Positions 49,690-57,878 of a stretch of DNA of 64,000 nucleotides are shown here, piece by piece. The notes under the pieces are model-generated. The model saw only the letters and a program-made list of their open reading frames with translations. It ran no database searches and had not been told where the DNA came from. The first letter of the stretch is position 1; each line of letters opens with the position of its first letter. The position numbers were made by a program, and so were the translations under genes. The stretch is taken from NCBI RefSeq assembly GCF_036014175.1, contig NZ_CP107917.1:8184001-8248000 (forward strand), read 5' to 3'. Source of the DNA: Streptomyces sp. NBC_00443. Its GTDB lineage: Bacteria; Actinomycetota; Actinomycetes; Streptomycetales; Streptomycetaceae.

Positions 49690-50661
49690 ATGCCGCTGAT
49701 GACCGCTCCGGACACAGCGCCCACGACCATCGGCGCCGAGATCCTGAACCTGCTCCTGCCGCACCACCGTACGACCGACCCGAGCCGCGCCTCGGCCGAG
49801 GCCTTCCCGCATCAACAGCAACGGATCACCGACTTCGTCCGGGAGGGCGCCCCCGTCGTCCTCACCCTGCCCGGCTTCCCGTGCAAGTCGCCCAACCCCG
49901 CCAAGACCCTGGGCCACCTCCCCGACATGGGCGAACGCCTGTCCCTCACCTTCCTCGACTCACTGTGCAGCGAGATCGAGAGGATCCACCCACCCGGCGC
50001 CCGCGTCGTCATCTGCTCCGACGGCCACGTCTTCGGCGACCTGATCCGCGTGCCCGACGACCGGATCGACGCGTACTCCGACGAACTGAGCGCGCTCATC
50101 GGCCAGTTGAACCTGACGCACCTCTCCGTCTTCGACCTGCGCGACGTCCTCGGCGACCTCCCCCACGACGCCAAACGCGCCCACGTCGACGACCGTTACG
50201 CCCCCACCCTGGACGCCCTGCGCGCCGAGGTCCGCACCGACGCCCCCGCCCTTGCGCTCTACCGCGGCATCACCCGTTTCCTCGTCGACGACACCGCCGA
50301 CTTCACCGGCACCCGGTCCGCCCTCCAGCGAGAGTGCCGGAAGCGGGCGTACGGCGTCATCCAGCGCAGCCGGGCCTGGGGCGAGCTGATCGCCGAGCAC
50401 CACGCGCGTGCCGTGCGGCTGTCGATCCACCCCCAGCCGGCCGGCGCCCCCAAGTTCGGCATCCGCCTCCTCGACGCCCCCGACGCCTGGACCACCCCCT
50501 GGCACTCCGCCGCCCTGCGCGAGCACGACGGCACCTGGACCCTGATGCCGCGGGCCCGGGCCCAGCGGCTCGGCCGCCTGGTCCACCGCGACGGCAGACC
50601 GAGCCACTTCGAACGGTCACGGGAGGACGGTCAGCGCTCCTCGGCCACCTTGCGCAGATAG
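49690..50661 (+). CDS. Isocyanide synthase (PvcA/DIT1/IsnA family)
   Basis: A 323-aa enzyme of the pyoverdine/dityrosine biosynthesis family, which converts the amino group of an aromatic amino acid to an isonitrile using ribulose-5-phosphate. Family hallmarks are VVLTLPGFPCKSPNPAKTLG, PDMGERLSLTFLDSLC, RVVICSDGHVFGDLIRVPD, and the C-terminal RLSIHPQP and KFGIRLL. ATG at 49690 follows CCGGAGGAAC. It ends the operon; its last 31 bases overlap the convergent cobalamin-binding gene. No IsnB-type 2-oxoglutarate oxygenase is present, so decarboxylation, if any, could fall to the adjacent P450. Isonitriles bind copper and other soft metals strongly. Confidence 0.9.
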   Translation: MPLMTAPDTAPTTIGAEILNLLLPHHRTTDPSRASAEAFPHQQQRITDFVREGAPVVLTLPGFPCKSPNPAKTLGHLPDMGERLSLTFLDSLCSEIERIHPPGARVVICSDGHVFGDLIRVPDDRIDAYSDELSALIGQLNLTHLSVFDLRDVLGDLPHDAKRAHVDDRYAPTLDALRAEVRTDAPALALYRGITRFLVDDTADFTGTRSALQRECRKRAYGVIQRSRAWGELIAEHHARAVRLSIHPQPAGAPKFGIRLLDAPDAWTTPWHSAALREHDGTWTLMPRARAQRLGRLVHRDGRPSHFERSREDGQRSSATLRR

Positions 50662-51629
50662 GTGCCGAGCCGGTCGATGGCCGACGGATTGCGGGGGCTC
50701 TCGACCAGGTCGACGTAGTCGAGGACGAAGATCCTCTTGTGCCTGACGGCGGAGACGTTGCGCAGAGGCGCGTAGGACAGCAGGAACTCCTTCTTCTGCT
50801 CGGCACTGACGTTTCCGTAGTCGCAGATCACGATGACGTCCGGGTTGCGCTCCACGACGCTCTCCCAGCCCACGGTGGTCCAGGAGTCCTGGAGGTCGTG
50901 CATGACGTTGACGCCGCCGGCCTCGCTGATGATCTGCTCCGGGGCGGCGTAGCGGCCGGAGGTGAACGGCTGGTCCTGCCCGCTGTCGTACAGGAACACC
51001 GTCGGCCGGTCGGCAGCCTCGGGTGCCTTCGCCCGCACGCCGGCGATCTGCTTCTTGAAGTCGGCGATCAGCGTGGCGGCCCGCTTCTCGACGCCGAACA
51101 GCTTCCCGAGGTTGGCCAGGTCGGCGTACAGGGCGTCCAGGGGCGGCATGATGCCGCGCGCGGTCTCCGAACGGCCGTTGTGGCAGGACTCCGTGAGGAC
51201 GTACGACGGAATGCCGAGCTTCTTCAGGGCGTCGGGGGTGAAGCCGCCGTCCTCACGGAAGCCGTAGTTCCAGCCGGCGAAGACGAGGTCGGCGCGCGCG
51301 TCGACGACGTTCTCCTTGGTGAGCTGGTCCTTGGAGAGCCACGTGACCTTGTCGTAGCCGTCCTTCCACGGCACGGAGCTCAGATCGCCCTTGTCGTCGG
51401 GCATGGCGAACCCGGCCATGCGGTCCTCCAGGCCGAGGGCGAACATCAGCTCGGTGATGCCGACGTCGTTGGTGACGACGCGCTCGGGGACCTTGTCGAA
51501 GGTGACCTTGCGGCCGCAGTTGGTGAGAGTGACGGCGGTGGTTTTCGCGTCAGTGGACGACTTGACGTTCGCACCGCAACCGGTGGCGGCGGCCGCGAGG
51601 CAGAGGGCCGCGGCGAGCAACTTGCGCAT
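50631..51629 (-). CDS. btuF: Cobalamin-type ABC substrate-binding lipoprotein (BtuF-like)
   Basis: A 332-aa lipoprotein: signal peptide with lipobox AAATGC, then a type III binding fold (TNDVGITELMFALGLEDRMAGF, AGWNYGFREDGG, TVGWESVVERNPDVIVI). Last gene of a three-gene minus-strand operon (permease, ATPase, binding protein) that is preceded by a cobalamin riboswitch, so vitamin B12 or another corrinoid is the expected ligand. ATG at 51629. It overlaps the convergent isocyanide synthase gene by 31 bases. Fold is certain; ligand follows from the riboswitch. Confidence 0.88.
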   Translation of the reverse strand: MRKLLAAALCLAAAATGCGANVKSSTDAKTTAVTLTNCGRKVTFDKVPERVVTNDVGITELMFALGLEDRMAGFAMPDDKGDLSSVPWKDGYDKVTWLSKDQLTKENVVDARADLVFAGWNYGFREDGGFTPDALKKLGIPSYVLTESCHNGRSETARGIMPPLDALYADLANLGKLFGVEKRAATLIADFKKQIAGVRAKAPEAADRPTVFLYDSGQDQPFTSGRYAAPEQIISEAGGVNVMHDLQDSWTTVGWESVVERNPDVIVICDYGNVSAEQKKEFLLSYAPLRNVSAVRHKRIFVLDYVDLVESPRNPSAIDRLGTYLRKVAEER

Positions 51630-51635
51630 GGGGTC

Positions 51636-52421
51636 CTAACTGGGGTTCACAGGGTCACTTGACGGCTGGAGGAGATCGAAGAGGAGCTGGAGCGTGCCCG
51701 TCTCCGGGTGCCGCACCTGATGGGCGCGCACCCCGAACACGTCGGCGAGCAGGTCAGGCCGGAGCACGTCGTGCGGAGGCCCGCAGGCCACGATCCGGCC
51801 GCCGTCGATGACGTACAGCACGTCGCAGTGCGCGGCGGCCAGGTTGAGGTCGTGCAGCGCGGCGAGGACGGTGAGGCCGCTGCCGCGCACCAGCGCGAGC
51901 ACGTCCAACTGGTGGGCGATGTCCAGGTGGTTGGTGGGTTCGTCGAGGACCAGGATCCGCGGCTGCTGGGCGAGTGCGCGGGCGATCAGGACGCGCTGCT
52001 TCTCGCCGCCGGACAGGGTGAGGACCCCCCGGTCGGCGAGATGCGTCACGCCCGTGCGGGTCATGGCCTCGTCGCACAGGGCGTGGTCCTGCGCGGCCGT
52101 GCGGTTCCGGTGCGGCAGGCGTCCCATCGCCACGACTTCGGCAACGGTGAAGTCGAACTCGGCGGACGACTCCTGCGGCAGCGCCGCCAGTTCCCGGGCG
52201 GCGGCCCGCGGGTCCATGGCGTGCAGGTCGGCCCCGTCGAGGCGGACGACTCCCCGGGCCGGGCGCAACGCCCGGTACACGCAGCGCAGCAGCGACGACT
52301 TGCCGCTGCCGTTGGGGCCGACGAGCCCGACGAACGCACCGCTGTCCGCGGCGAGCCGGACCTCCTCGACGATCCTGATCCCGGCCGCCTCGACTGTCAC
52401 GTCCTCGATGTCGAGCCTCAT
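51636..52421 (-). CDS. btuD: Cobalamin ABC transporter ATPase (BtuD-like)
   Basis: A 261-aa ATPase with Walker A GPNGSGKSS, LSGGEKQR signature, Walker B ILVLDEPTNHLD and switch region ALHDLN. ATG at 52421 is two bases after the permease stop; a GTG six bases further up would give a four-base overlap instead. It lies between the permease and binding-protein genes under the cobalamin riboswitch and powers corrinoid uptake. Confidence 0.9.
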   Translation of the reverse strand: MRLDIEDVTVEAAGIRIVEEVRLAADSGAFVGLVGPNGSGKSSLLRCVYRALRPARGVVRLDGADLHAMDPRAAARELAALPQESSAEFDFTVAEVVAMGRLPHRNRTAAQDHALCDEAMTRTGVTHLADRGVLTLSGGEKQRVLIARALAQQPRILVLDEPTNHLDIAHQLDVLALVRGSGLTVLAALHDLNLAAAHCDVLYVIDGGRIVACGPPHDVLRPDLLADVFGVRAHQVRHPETGTLQLLFDLLQPSSDPVNPS

Positions 52422-52423
52422 CG

Positions 52424-53503
52424 TCACCGGCCTCCGAACGCGTAGCCGCCCCGCCGCATCAGCAGCAGGAAGGCGGGGACCCCGACCACCGCGGTGATCA
52501 CGCCGACGGGCAGTTCGGCGGGGGCGAGCAGCAGCCGTGACAGCAGGTCCGCCCACACCAGCAGCACGGCTCCGGCGAGCGGCGCCACAGCCAGCACCCG
52601 CCGGTGATCGGCGCCGACCAGCATCCGTACGACATGCGGCACCATCAGCCCGACGAACCCGATGGCGCCGCTGACCGCGACCACCGTGCCGGTCACGGCC
52701 GCGGTGACGAGGAACAACTCCCTGCGCAGCCGGGCCGGTCGGACGCCGAGGGCGGCGGACGTCTCGTCCCCCATCGCCAGGGCGTTGAGCGCCTCGGCCC
52801 GCAGGCGCAGCCACGCCCACCCGGCCGCCACGGTCAGCGCGGCCAGCGGCACCTGGGCCCAGGTCGCGCCGCCCAGGCTTCCCAGCAGCCACATCATCGC
52901 CGAGCGGGCCGCCTCGCCCCGGGCCGCGCCGAACACCATGACGGTGGTGACGGCTTCGAAGCCGTACGCCAAGGCCGTTCCGGTCAGGATCAGCCGCAGC
53001 GGCGTGAGCCCGTGCGGCGACCGGGCCACGGCGTACACCAGCGCCATCGCCGCGAGCGCCGACGCGAAGGCGGACAGGGACAGTGCCCAGACCCCGAGCC
53101 CCGCGAACGCGCCGAGCAGGATCACGGCGTTGGCGCCCACCGCGGCGCCGGAGGAGATGCCCAGCACGAACGGGTCGGCGAGCGCGTTGCGCACCATCGC
53201 CTGCACGGCCACGCCGACGGCCGCGAGCCCGGCCCCGACGACCGCGCCGAGCACGACCCGCGGCAGCCGGATCTCCCAGACGATCGTGTACGCGGCGACG
53301 TCCTGGCTGTCGATGGTCCCGCCGGTCAGCCCGGCCCCGAGCAGCCGCAGGACGTCGCCCCATCCGATCCCGGCGGCTCCGAGTGCCACACCGCACAGGA
53401 GCGAGACGAGCAGGAGCAGGACCAGACCGGGGACGAGGGACACCACGGGCAGCCGTGACGGACCGGATCTCGGTATCGGTGTCCGGGGCAGACTTCTGTG
53501 CAC
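52424..53503 (-). CDS. btuC: Cobalamin ABC transporter permease (BtuC-like, FecCD family)
   Basis: A 359-aa FecCD-family permease with about ten helices. Signatures are WEIRLPRVVLGAVVGAGLA, VQAMVRNALADPFVLGISSG, and VSGAIGFVGLMVPHVVRML. The GTG at 53503 is chosen: upstream in-frame sequence runs into the cobalamin riboswitch and reads as non-protein. GAAGGA lies somewhat far (about 11 bases) upstream. First gene of the btuCDF-type operon. Confidence 0.88.
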   Translation of the reverse strand: MHRSLPRTPIPRSGPSRLPVVSLVPGLVLLLLVSLLCGVALGAAGIGWGDVLRLLGAGLTGGTIDSQDVAAYTIVWEIRLPRVVLGAVVGAGLAAVGVAVQAMVRNALADPFVLGISSGAAVGANAVILLGAFAGLGVWALSLSAFASALAAMALVYAVARSPHGLTPLRLILTGTALAYGFEAVTTVMVFGAARGEAARSAMMWLLGSLGGATWAQVPLAALTVAAGWAWLRLRAEALNALAMGDETSAALGVRPARLRRELFLVTAAVTGTVVAVSGAIGFVGLMVPHVVRMLVGADHRRVLAVAPLAGAVLLVWADLLSRLLLAPAELPVGVITAVVGVPAFLLLMRRGGYAFGGR

Positions 53504-53589
53504 GCGCGGGCGGTCCTTCGCCTGGGGCCGCCTGTGAACGTCGAGCAGGGAGGCAGCCCGTACGACCGTGCCGGCCGCGCGGTCCCCTC

Positions 53590-53745
53590 TCGCAGTCCGC
53601 GGCGAGCAGTAAACGGGTCGCACCCACCACGGGCGATCGGGCTCGCGCGAAGGACCGCACAGGTCCCCGCGCACACCGTTGCGGGTCAGCGCCGGACTCT
53701 CACCGGACTTCCCCCGCGGGAGGCCCGGGGAGCGTAACAGAGGGA
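53590..53745 (-). ncRNA. Cobalamin riboswitch
   Basis: On the minus strand the conserved core is unmistakable: GGGAAGTCCGGTGAGAGTCC, directly followed by GGCGCTGACCCGCAACGGTG (plus-strand 53674-53713). A B12-box-like element, GAGCCCGATCGCC, follows at about 53626-53646. It precedes the permease start by roughly 90 bases. Adenosylcobalamin binding should lower expression of the BtuC/D/F genes. Outer boundaries are approximate. Confidence 0.92.
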
Positions 53746-53841
53746 TGTTCGGGGGCTGCGGGGCAGGGGCCGCCGCGCGGTGCCGCCGGAGGTGCTGTCA
53801 GTGGGCCGTGTTATGCAGGTGGGGACCTGGGAGGTGACTCG

Positions 53842-54570
53842 ATGTTGATCGATACGACCGCTCCGCTGGCCCGTGCCTGCGTCGAAGCGATCCGGACCGG
53901 AAACGTGGCGGCGTTGCAGGACCTGCTCACCGCGCATCCGGGACTGGCGACCGCGCGGGTGGGCAACATGAAGAGCACGCGGACCCTGCTGCACGTCGCC
54001 ACCGACTGGCCCGGCCACGTGCCGGGCGGTCCCGGCACGGTGGCCGCACTGGTCCACGCGGGCGCGGACGTCAACGCCCGGTTCACCGGCGCACACCGCG
54101 AGACCCCGCTGCACTGGGCGGCCAGCAGCGACGACGTGCCCGTCCTGGACGCCCTCCTCGACCTGGGCGCGGACATCGAGGCGGACGGCGGGGTCATCGG
54201 CGACGGCACGCCGCTGGCGGACGCGGTGGCCTTCGGGCAGTGGCGGAGCGCACGGCGGCTGGTGGCACGCGGCGCCCGCGCCAATCTGTGGCAGGCCGCC
54301 GCCCTCGGCGAAGCCGACCTTGTAGCCGCGTGCTTCACATCCGAGTCGTCCGAGCCGCCGACCGCGCAGGACGTCACCGCCGCCTTGTGGTGCGCCTGTC
54401 ATGGCGGGCAGCAGCCGATGGCCGACTACCTGCTGCGACGCGGCGGTGACGTCAACTGGATCGGCTACGACCGGCTGACCGCGCTGGACGCCGCCGAGCG
54501 CTCGCGCCACCCCACGCTGGCCGGGTGGCTGCGCGATCAAGGGGCGAGGTCCGCCGAGGAGTTGGCCTGA
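53842..54570 (+). CDS. Ankyrin-repeat protein
   Basis: A 242-aa cytoplasmic protein with about five ankyrin-type repeats. The clearest are TLLHVATDWPGH, RETPLHWAASSDDVPVLDALLDLGADI, and GTPLADAVAFGQWRSARRLVARGA; a last repeat contains RLTALDAAERSRHPTLAGWL. The ATG at 53842 follows GGGAGGTGA closely. Ankyrin repeats mediate protein-protein contact; the partner is unknown. It is divergent from the cobalamin operon and ends 208 bases before the flavoprotein gene. Confidence 0.82.
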   Translation: MLIDTTAPLARACVEAIRTGNVAALQDLLTAHPGLATARVGNMKSTRTLLHVATDWPGHVPGGPGTVAALVHAGADVNARFTGAHRETPLHWAASSDDVPVLDALLDLGADIEADGGVIGDGTPLADAVAFGQWRSARRLVARGARANLWQAAALGEADLVAACFTSESSEPPTAQDVTAALWCACHGGQQPMADYLLRRGGDVNWIGYDRLTALDAAERSRHPTLAGWLRDQGARSAEELA

Positions 54571-54778
54571 CACCGGGCGGACGAGGAAACCTACGCCTGC
54601 CGCCGACGTGCGGCCGTCCAGGGCTGGGTGAAGACTGGGATATGGCGGGGCCGCTGTGCCCGGCCGACATCGACACGAGGTGCGAACGGACCCGCGCACC
54701 ACGCCCCCGCTACCCGCCCGGACGTCAGGCGCCGTCATCCGTCCGCGACTCACCGTAGCCACACAGAGGGGTCCGGTC

Positions 54779-56176
54779 ATGGGCGGCATCAACGGAACGG
54801 CACTCGAAGGTCTGCGTGAGGCAGTGCGGGGGCCCGTCATCACGGAGCAGGACCCGGGCTACGACGCGGCCCGCAGTATCTACAACGCCATGATCGACCG
54901 GCGCCCCGCGGCGTTCGCGCAGTGCGTGGACGTGGCGGACGTGCGGGCCGTGCTCTCCTTCGCCAGGGAGACCGGGGTCGATCTCGCGGTGAAGGGCGGC
55001 GGGCACAGCGGACCGGGTCTGTGCCTGGTCGACGACGCGCTCGTCCTCGACCTGTCGGCCATGCGCGGGGTGCGCGTCGACCCCGCCGCGAGGACCGCAC
55101 AGGTCGCCGGCGGCGCGCAGCTGGGCGACCTGGACCACGCCGCCCACACCTTCGGCCTGGGCGTGCCCGCCGGCATCATCTCGATGACGGGCGTGGGCGG
55201 CCTCACCCTCGGCGGCGGCCACGGCTACCTCACCCGCAGGTACGGGCTGACCATCGACAGCCTCCAGTCCGCCGACGTCGTCCTCGCCGACGGAACGTTC
55301 GTCACCGCCTCCGAGGAGGAGCACCCGGACCTCTTCTGGGCGCTGCGGGGCGGCGGAGGAAACTTCGGCGTCGTCACGTCGTTCAATTTCCGCCTGCACC
55401 CGGTGGACACGGTCGGGGTCGCGGTGACGGTGTGGCCGGTCGACCGCACACCGGAAGTGCTGCGCTGGTACCGCGAGTTCCTGCCCGCGGCGCCGCAGGA
55501 CCTGTACGGCTTCTTCAGCGTCTTCGTCATACCGCCCGGACCGCCGTTCCCCGATCCGATCCACGGGCAGAAGATGTGCGGCGTCGTCTGGTGCTACACC
55601 GGCGACCTCCAGGGCGACCGCCTGGAGCAGACCCTGACCGCGGTGAACGAGCCGGCGCCGCCCGCCTTCCACTTCACCACGCCCATGCCCTACCCCGCCC
55701 TGCAGGGCATGTTCGACGAGCTGATCCCCAAGGGGTACCAGTGGTACTGGCGCGGCGACTTCTTCGACTCGATCTCCGACGCAGCGATCGAGGTGCACCA
55801 CAAGTACGGTGAGAACATCCCGACCGCGCTGTCGCTGATGCACCTGTATCCCGTGGACGCGGCGGCCCACGAGGTCGGCCCCGACGACACGGCCTGGGCC
55901 TACCGGGACGCCGTCTGGTCCGGAGTGATCGCCGGCATCGACCCGGACCCCGCCAACGCCGACCTGATCCGGCAGTGGAGCGTCGACTACTGGACCGACC
56001 TGCACCCGCACTCCATGGGCGGCTCCTACGTCAACTTCATCGGCGAGGCCGAGAGCACGGACCGCGTCCGGGCCACCTACCGCGGCCACTTCGACCGCCT
56101 TGCCGCGACCAAGCACACCTACGATCCGGACAACTTCTTCCACGCCAACCAGAACATCCCGCCGACGAGCGGCTGA
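54779..56176 (+). CDS. FAD-linked oxidoreductase, berberine-bridge-enzyme-like
   Basis: A 465-aa flavoprotein of the FAD_binding_4/BBE family. The FAD domain has LAVKGGGHSGPG, whose His is the usual covalent attachment site, then GGLTLGGGHGYLTRRYGLT and FWALRGGGGNFGVVTSF. The C-terminal BBE signature YVNF..(E) and NFFHANQNIPP is present. The Cys that gives a second covalent bond in bicovalent members is not seen, so single attachment is likely. ATG at 54779 follows AGAGGGG. Such enzymes oxidise alcohols, sugars or alkaloid-like rings with O2. No signal peptide; stand-alone gene. Confidence 0.88.
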   Translation: MGGINGTALEGLREAVRGPVITEQDPGYDAARSIYNAMIDRRPAAFAQCVDVADVRAVLSFARETGVDLAVKGGGHSGPGLCLVDDALVLDLSAMRGVRVDPAARTAQVAGGAQLGDLDHAAHTFGLGVPAGIISMTGVGGLTLGGGHGYLTRRYGLTIDSLQSADVVLADGTFVTASEEEHPDLFWALRGGGGNFGVVTSFNFRLHPVDTVGVAVTVWPVDRTPEVLRWYREFLPAAPQDLYGFFSVFVIPPGPPFPDPIHGQKMCGVVWCYTGDLQGDRLEQTLTAVNEPAPPAFHFTTPMPYPALQGMFDELIPKGYQWYWRGDFFDSISDAAIEVHHKYGENIPTALSLMHLYPVDAAAHEVGPDDTAWAYRDAVWSGVIAGIDPDPANADLIRQWSVDYWTDLHPHSMGGSYVNFIGEAESTDRVRATYRGHFDRLAATKHTYDPDNFFHANQNIPPTSG

Positions 56177-56290
56177 CGTCCGCCGCCCCCGTCGTGCACC
56201 TGTGAGGGACCGCTGCGGTAGGGTCCCGAGCGTTGTCGGCTACTGGCTGGTAGTACGCCGGTGCGGGGAGTGGCGGAGGGCGGCAGAACA

Positions 56291-57757
56291 ATGGAATCCC
56301 AGGTGGGCGAGAGCGGATCCGTGGACGTCGACGGCACTCGCCTGGAGGAGATGACGCCCGAACCGCTGCTGACCCGCGACTACGAGACACGCCCCTCGCT
56401 CGTGTACGAGCGCCTGAGGCAGCAGCACGGGCCCGTCGCCCCGGTCGACCTGCTGGGTGTGCCCGCATGGCTCGTCCTCGGCTACCGCGAGGCGCTCCAG
56501 GTGCTCCAGGACGACGACGGCTGGCCGAAGGGGCTGGAGCGATGGCGGGCCCGCACCGACGGCGAAGTGCCCGCCGACTGGCCGCTCGGACCGTCCCTGG
56601 AGGTCAACCACGTACTGATCCAGGGTGGCCCCGGGCATCCGCCGCTGCGCACGGCGTGGGACGCGGCGCTCAAGCCGTTCCAGGGCCCCGGCCACCCGCA
56701 GGCCAAGCGCCTGAAGGCGGCCGTCACCGCCTACGCCGACGACCTGATCACCTTGGTCGGGCAGGGCGGCGGCACGGGCGTGGCGGACCTGTCCGCGCAG
56801 TTCTCCCGGCCGCTGCCGCTGATGGTGGCCAGCCATCTGCTCGGCTTCCCCGGTTCCCAGGGCGACGACGCCCTCATGGACATGTGGCGGGTCCTCGACG
56901 CGGGCCCGGACGCGGAGCCCGCCCTGGAGCGGCTGCTCGCCACGCTCGCCGAACTGGGGGCCGCGAAACTCAGGGAGCCGGGGGACGACTTCCCCTCCTA
57001 TCTGCTGGCCGCGCATCCCGCACTGTCGCTCGACGAGCTGGCCCGTGAGCTGTTCATGCTGCTCGGCATGACCTCCGACCACGTCGGCATCCTCATGTCC
57101 AACACGGTGGTCGAGGTCATCTCCTCGGACGGCGACCGCGACGGCGGCGTGCGCGCCAGCCTGTCCGCCGGGATGATCAGGGAGACCATGAACCGGGTGG
57201 TCATGCGCAAGCCGCCGCTGGTGAACTTCGTGCCGCGCTTCGCCGCCGAGGACACCGCGCTCGGCAATTACACGATCCGCGCGGGCGACCCGGTGTGGGT
57301 CTCCTCCGCCGCCGCACACGCCGACCCGCTCTTCGCCGACCATGTGGCGCAGGGAAGCACGATCAGCACCCGGGCGCACCTGTCCTGGGGCGCGGGCCGC
57401 CGCCAGTGCCCGGCCCGGGAGCTGGCGTCGACGGTCGCGGCGGTCGGCGTCGGCCGGCTGTTCGAGCGGTTCTCCCATCTGGACCTCGCCCTGCCGGCCG
57501 ACCAACTCCCGTGGCGCTCCTCACCGTTCATGCGCGGCCTGCGCTCGCTGCCCGTACGGTACGAACTCGCTTCGCCGCCCGAACGGCCCTCGGGGCCGGA
57601 GCGAGGGCCGGCACAGCCGACGGCATCGGGGACGGGACCGGACATGGCACTCGACAGGGCACCGGAAACGGCCGACGCGGTGCTGCCGGACCGGTCGGCA
57701 CGGCAGCGCTCGTCGCTGTGGCGCTATCTGACCGGCCTGATCCGCGGCGCGCGCTGA
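56291..57757 (+). CDS. CYP157-like cytochrome P450 lacking EXXR
   Basis: A 488-aa P450-fold protein. The heme loop LSWGAGRRQCPARELA has Cys373, but the K-helix position reads ETMN (Glu298 to Asn301) rather than EXXR, and the I-helix (LLGMTSDHVGILMS) lacks the AGxxT pattern. CYP157-type P450s of Streptomyces are known to lack EXXR and normally sit in conservons with small GTPase-type signalling genes; none is visible here, so this is an orphan. A C-terminal Pro/Arg-rich extension of about 70 residues follows. ATG at 56291 is chosen over the GTG at 56261. Catalytic status is uncertain. Confidence 0.85.
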   Translation: MESQVGESGSVDVDGTRLEEMTPEPLLTRDYETRPSLVYERLRQQHGPVAPVDLLGVPAWLVLGYREALQVLQDDDGWPKGLERWRARTDGEVPADWPLGPSLEVNHVLIQGGPGHPPLRTAWDAALKPFQGPGHPQAKRLKAAVTAYADDLITLVGQGGGTGVADLSAQFSRPLPLMVASHLLGFPGSQGDDALMDMWRVLDAGPDAEPALERLLATLAELGAAKLREPGDDFPSYLLAAHPALSLDELARELFMLLGMTSDHVGILMSNTVVEVISSDGDRDGGVRASLSAGMIRETMNRVVMRKPPLVNFVPRFAAEDTALGNYTIRAGDPVWVSSAAAHADPLFADHVAQGSTISTRAHLSWGAGRRQCPARELASTVAAVGVGRLFERFSHLDLALPADQLPWRSSPFMRGLRSLPVRYELASPPERPSGPERGPAQPTASGTGPDMALDRAPETADAVLPDRSARQRSSLWRYLTGLIRGAR

Positions 57758-57878
57758 CCCTGCGCATGCCGCGGTGGCCCGGCCCCGCCCCGTGATCGAC
57801 TGGAGGCCCGTCCGGCGGCGGCGTACGGTCGAATGGTGGCGGGAACGAGCCACCGAACCCCCGTCACGGCGCGATGCC

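Noticed and set aside
44785..50661. Methanobactin-type chalkophore
   Set aside because: No MbnB or MbnC homologue is present; the metal-binding chemistry inferred here is isonitrile, not oxazolone/thioamide.
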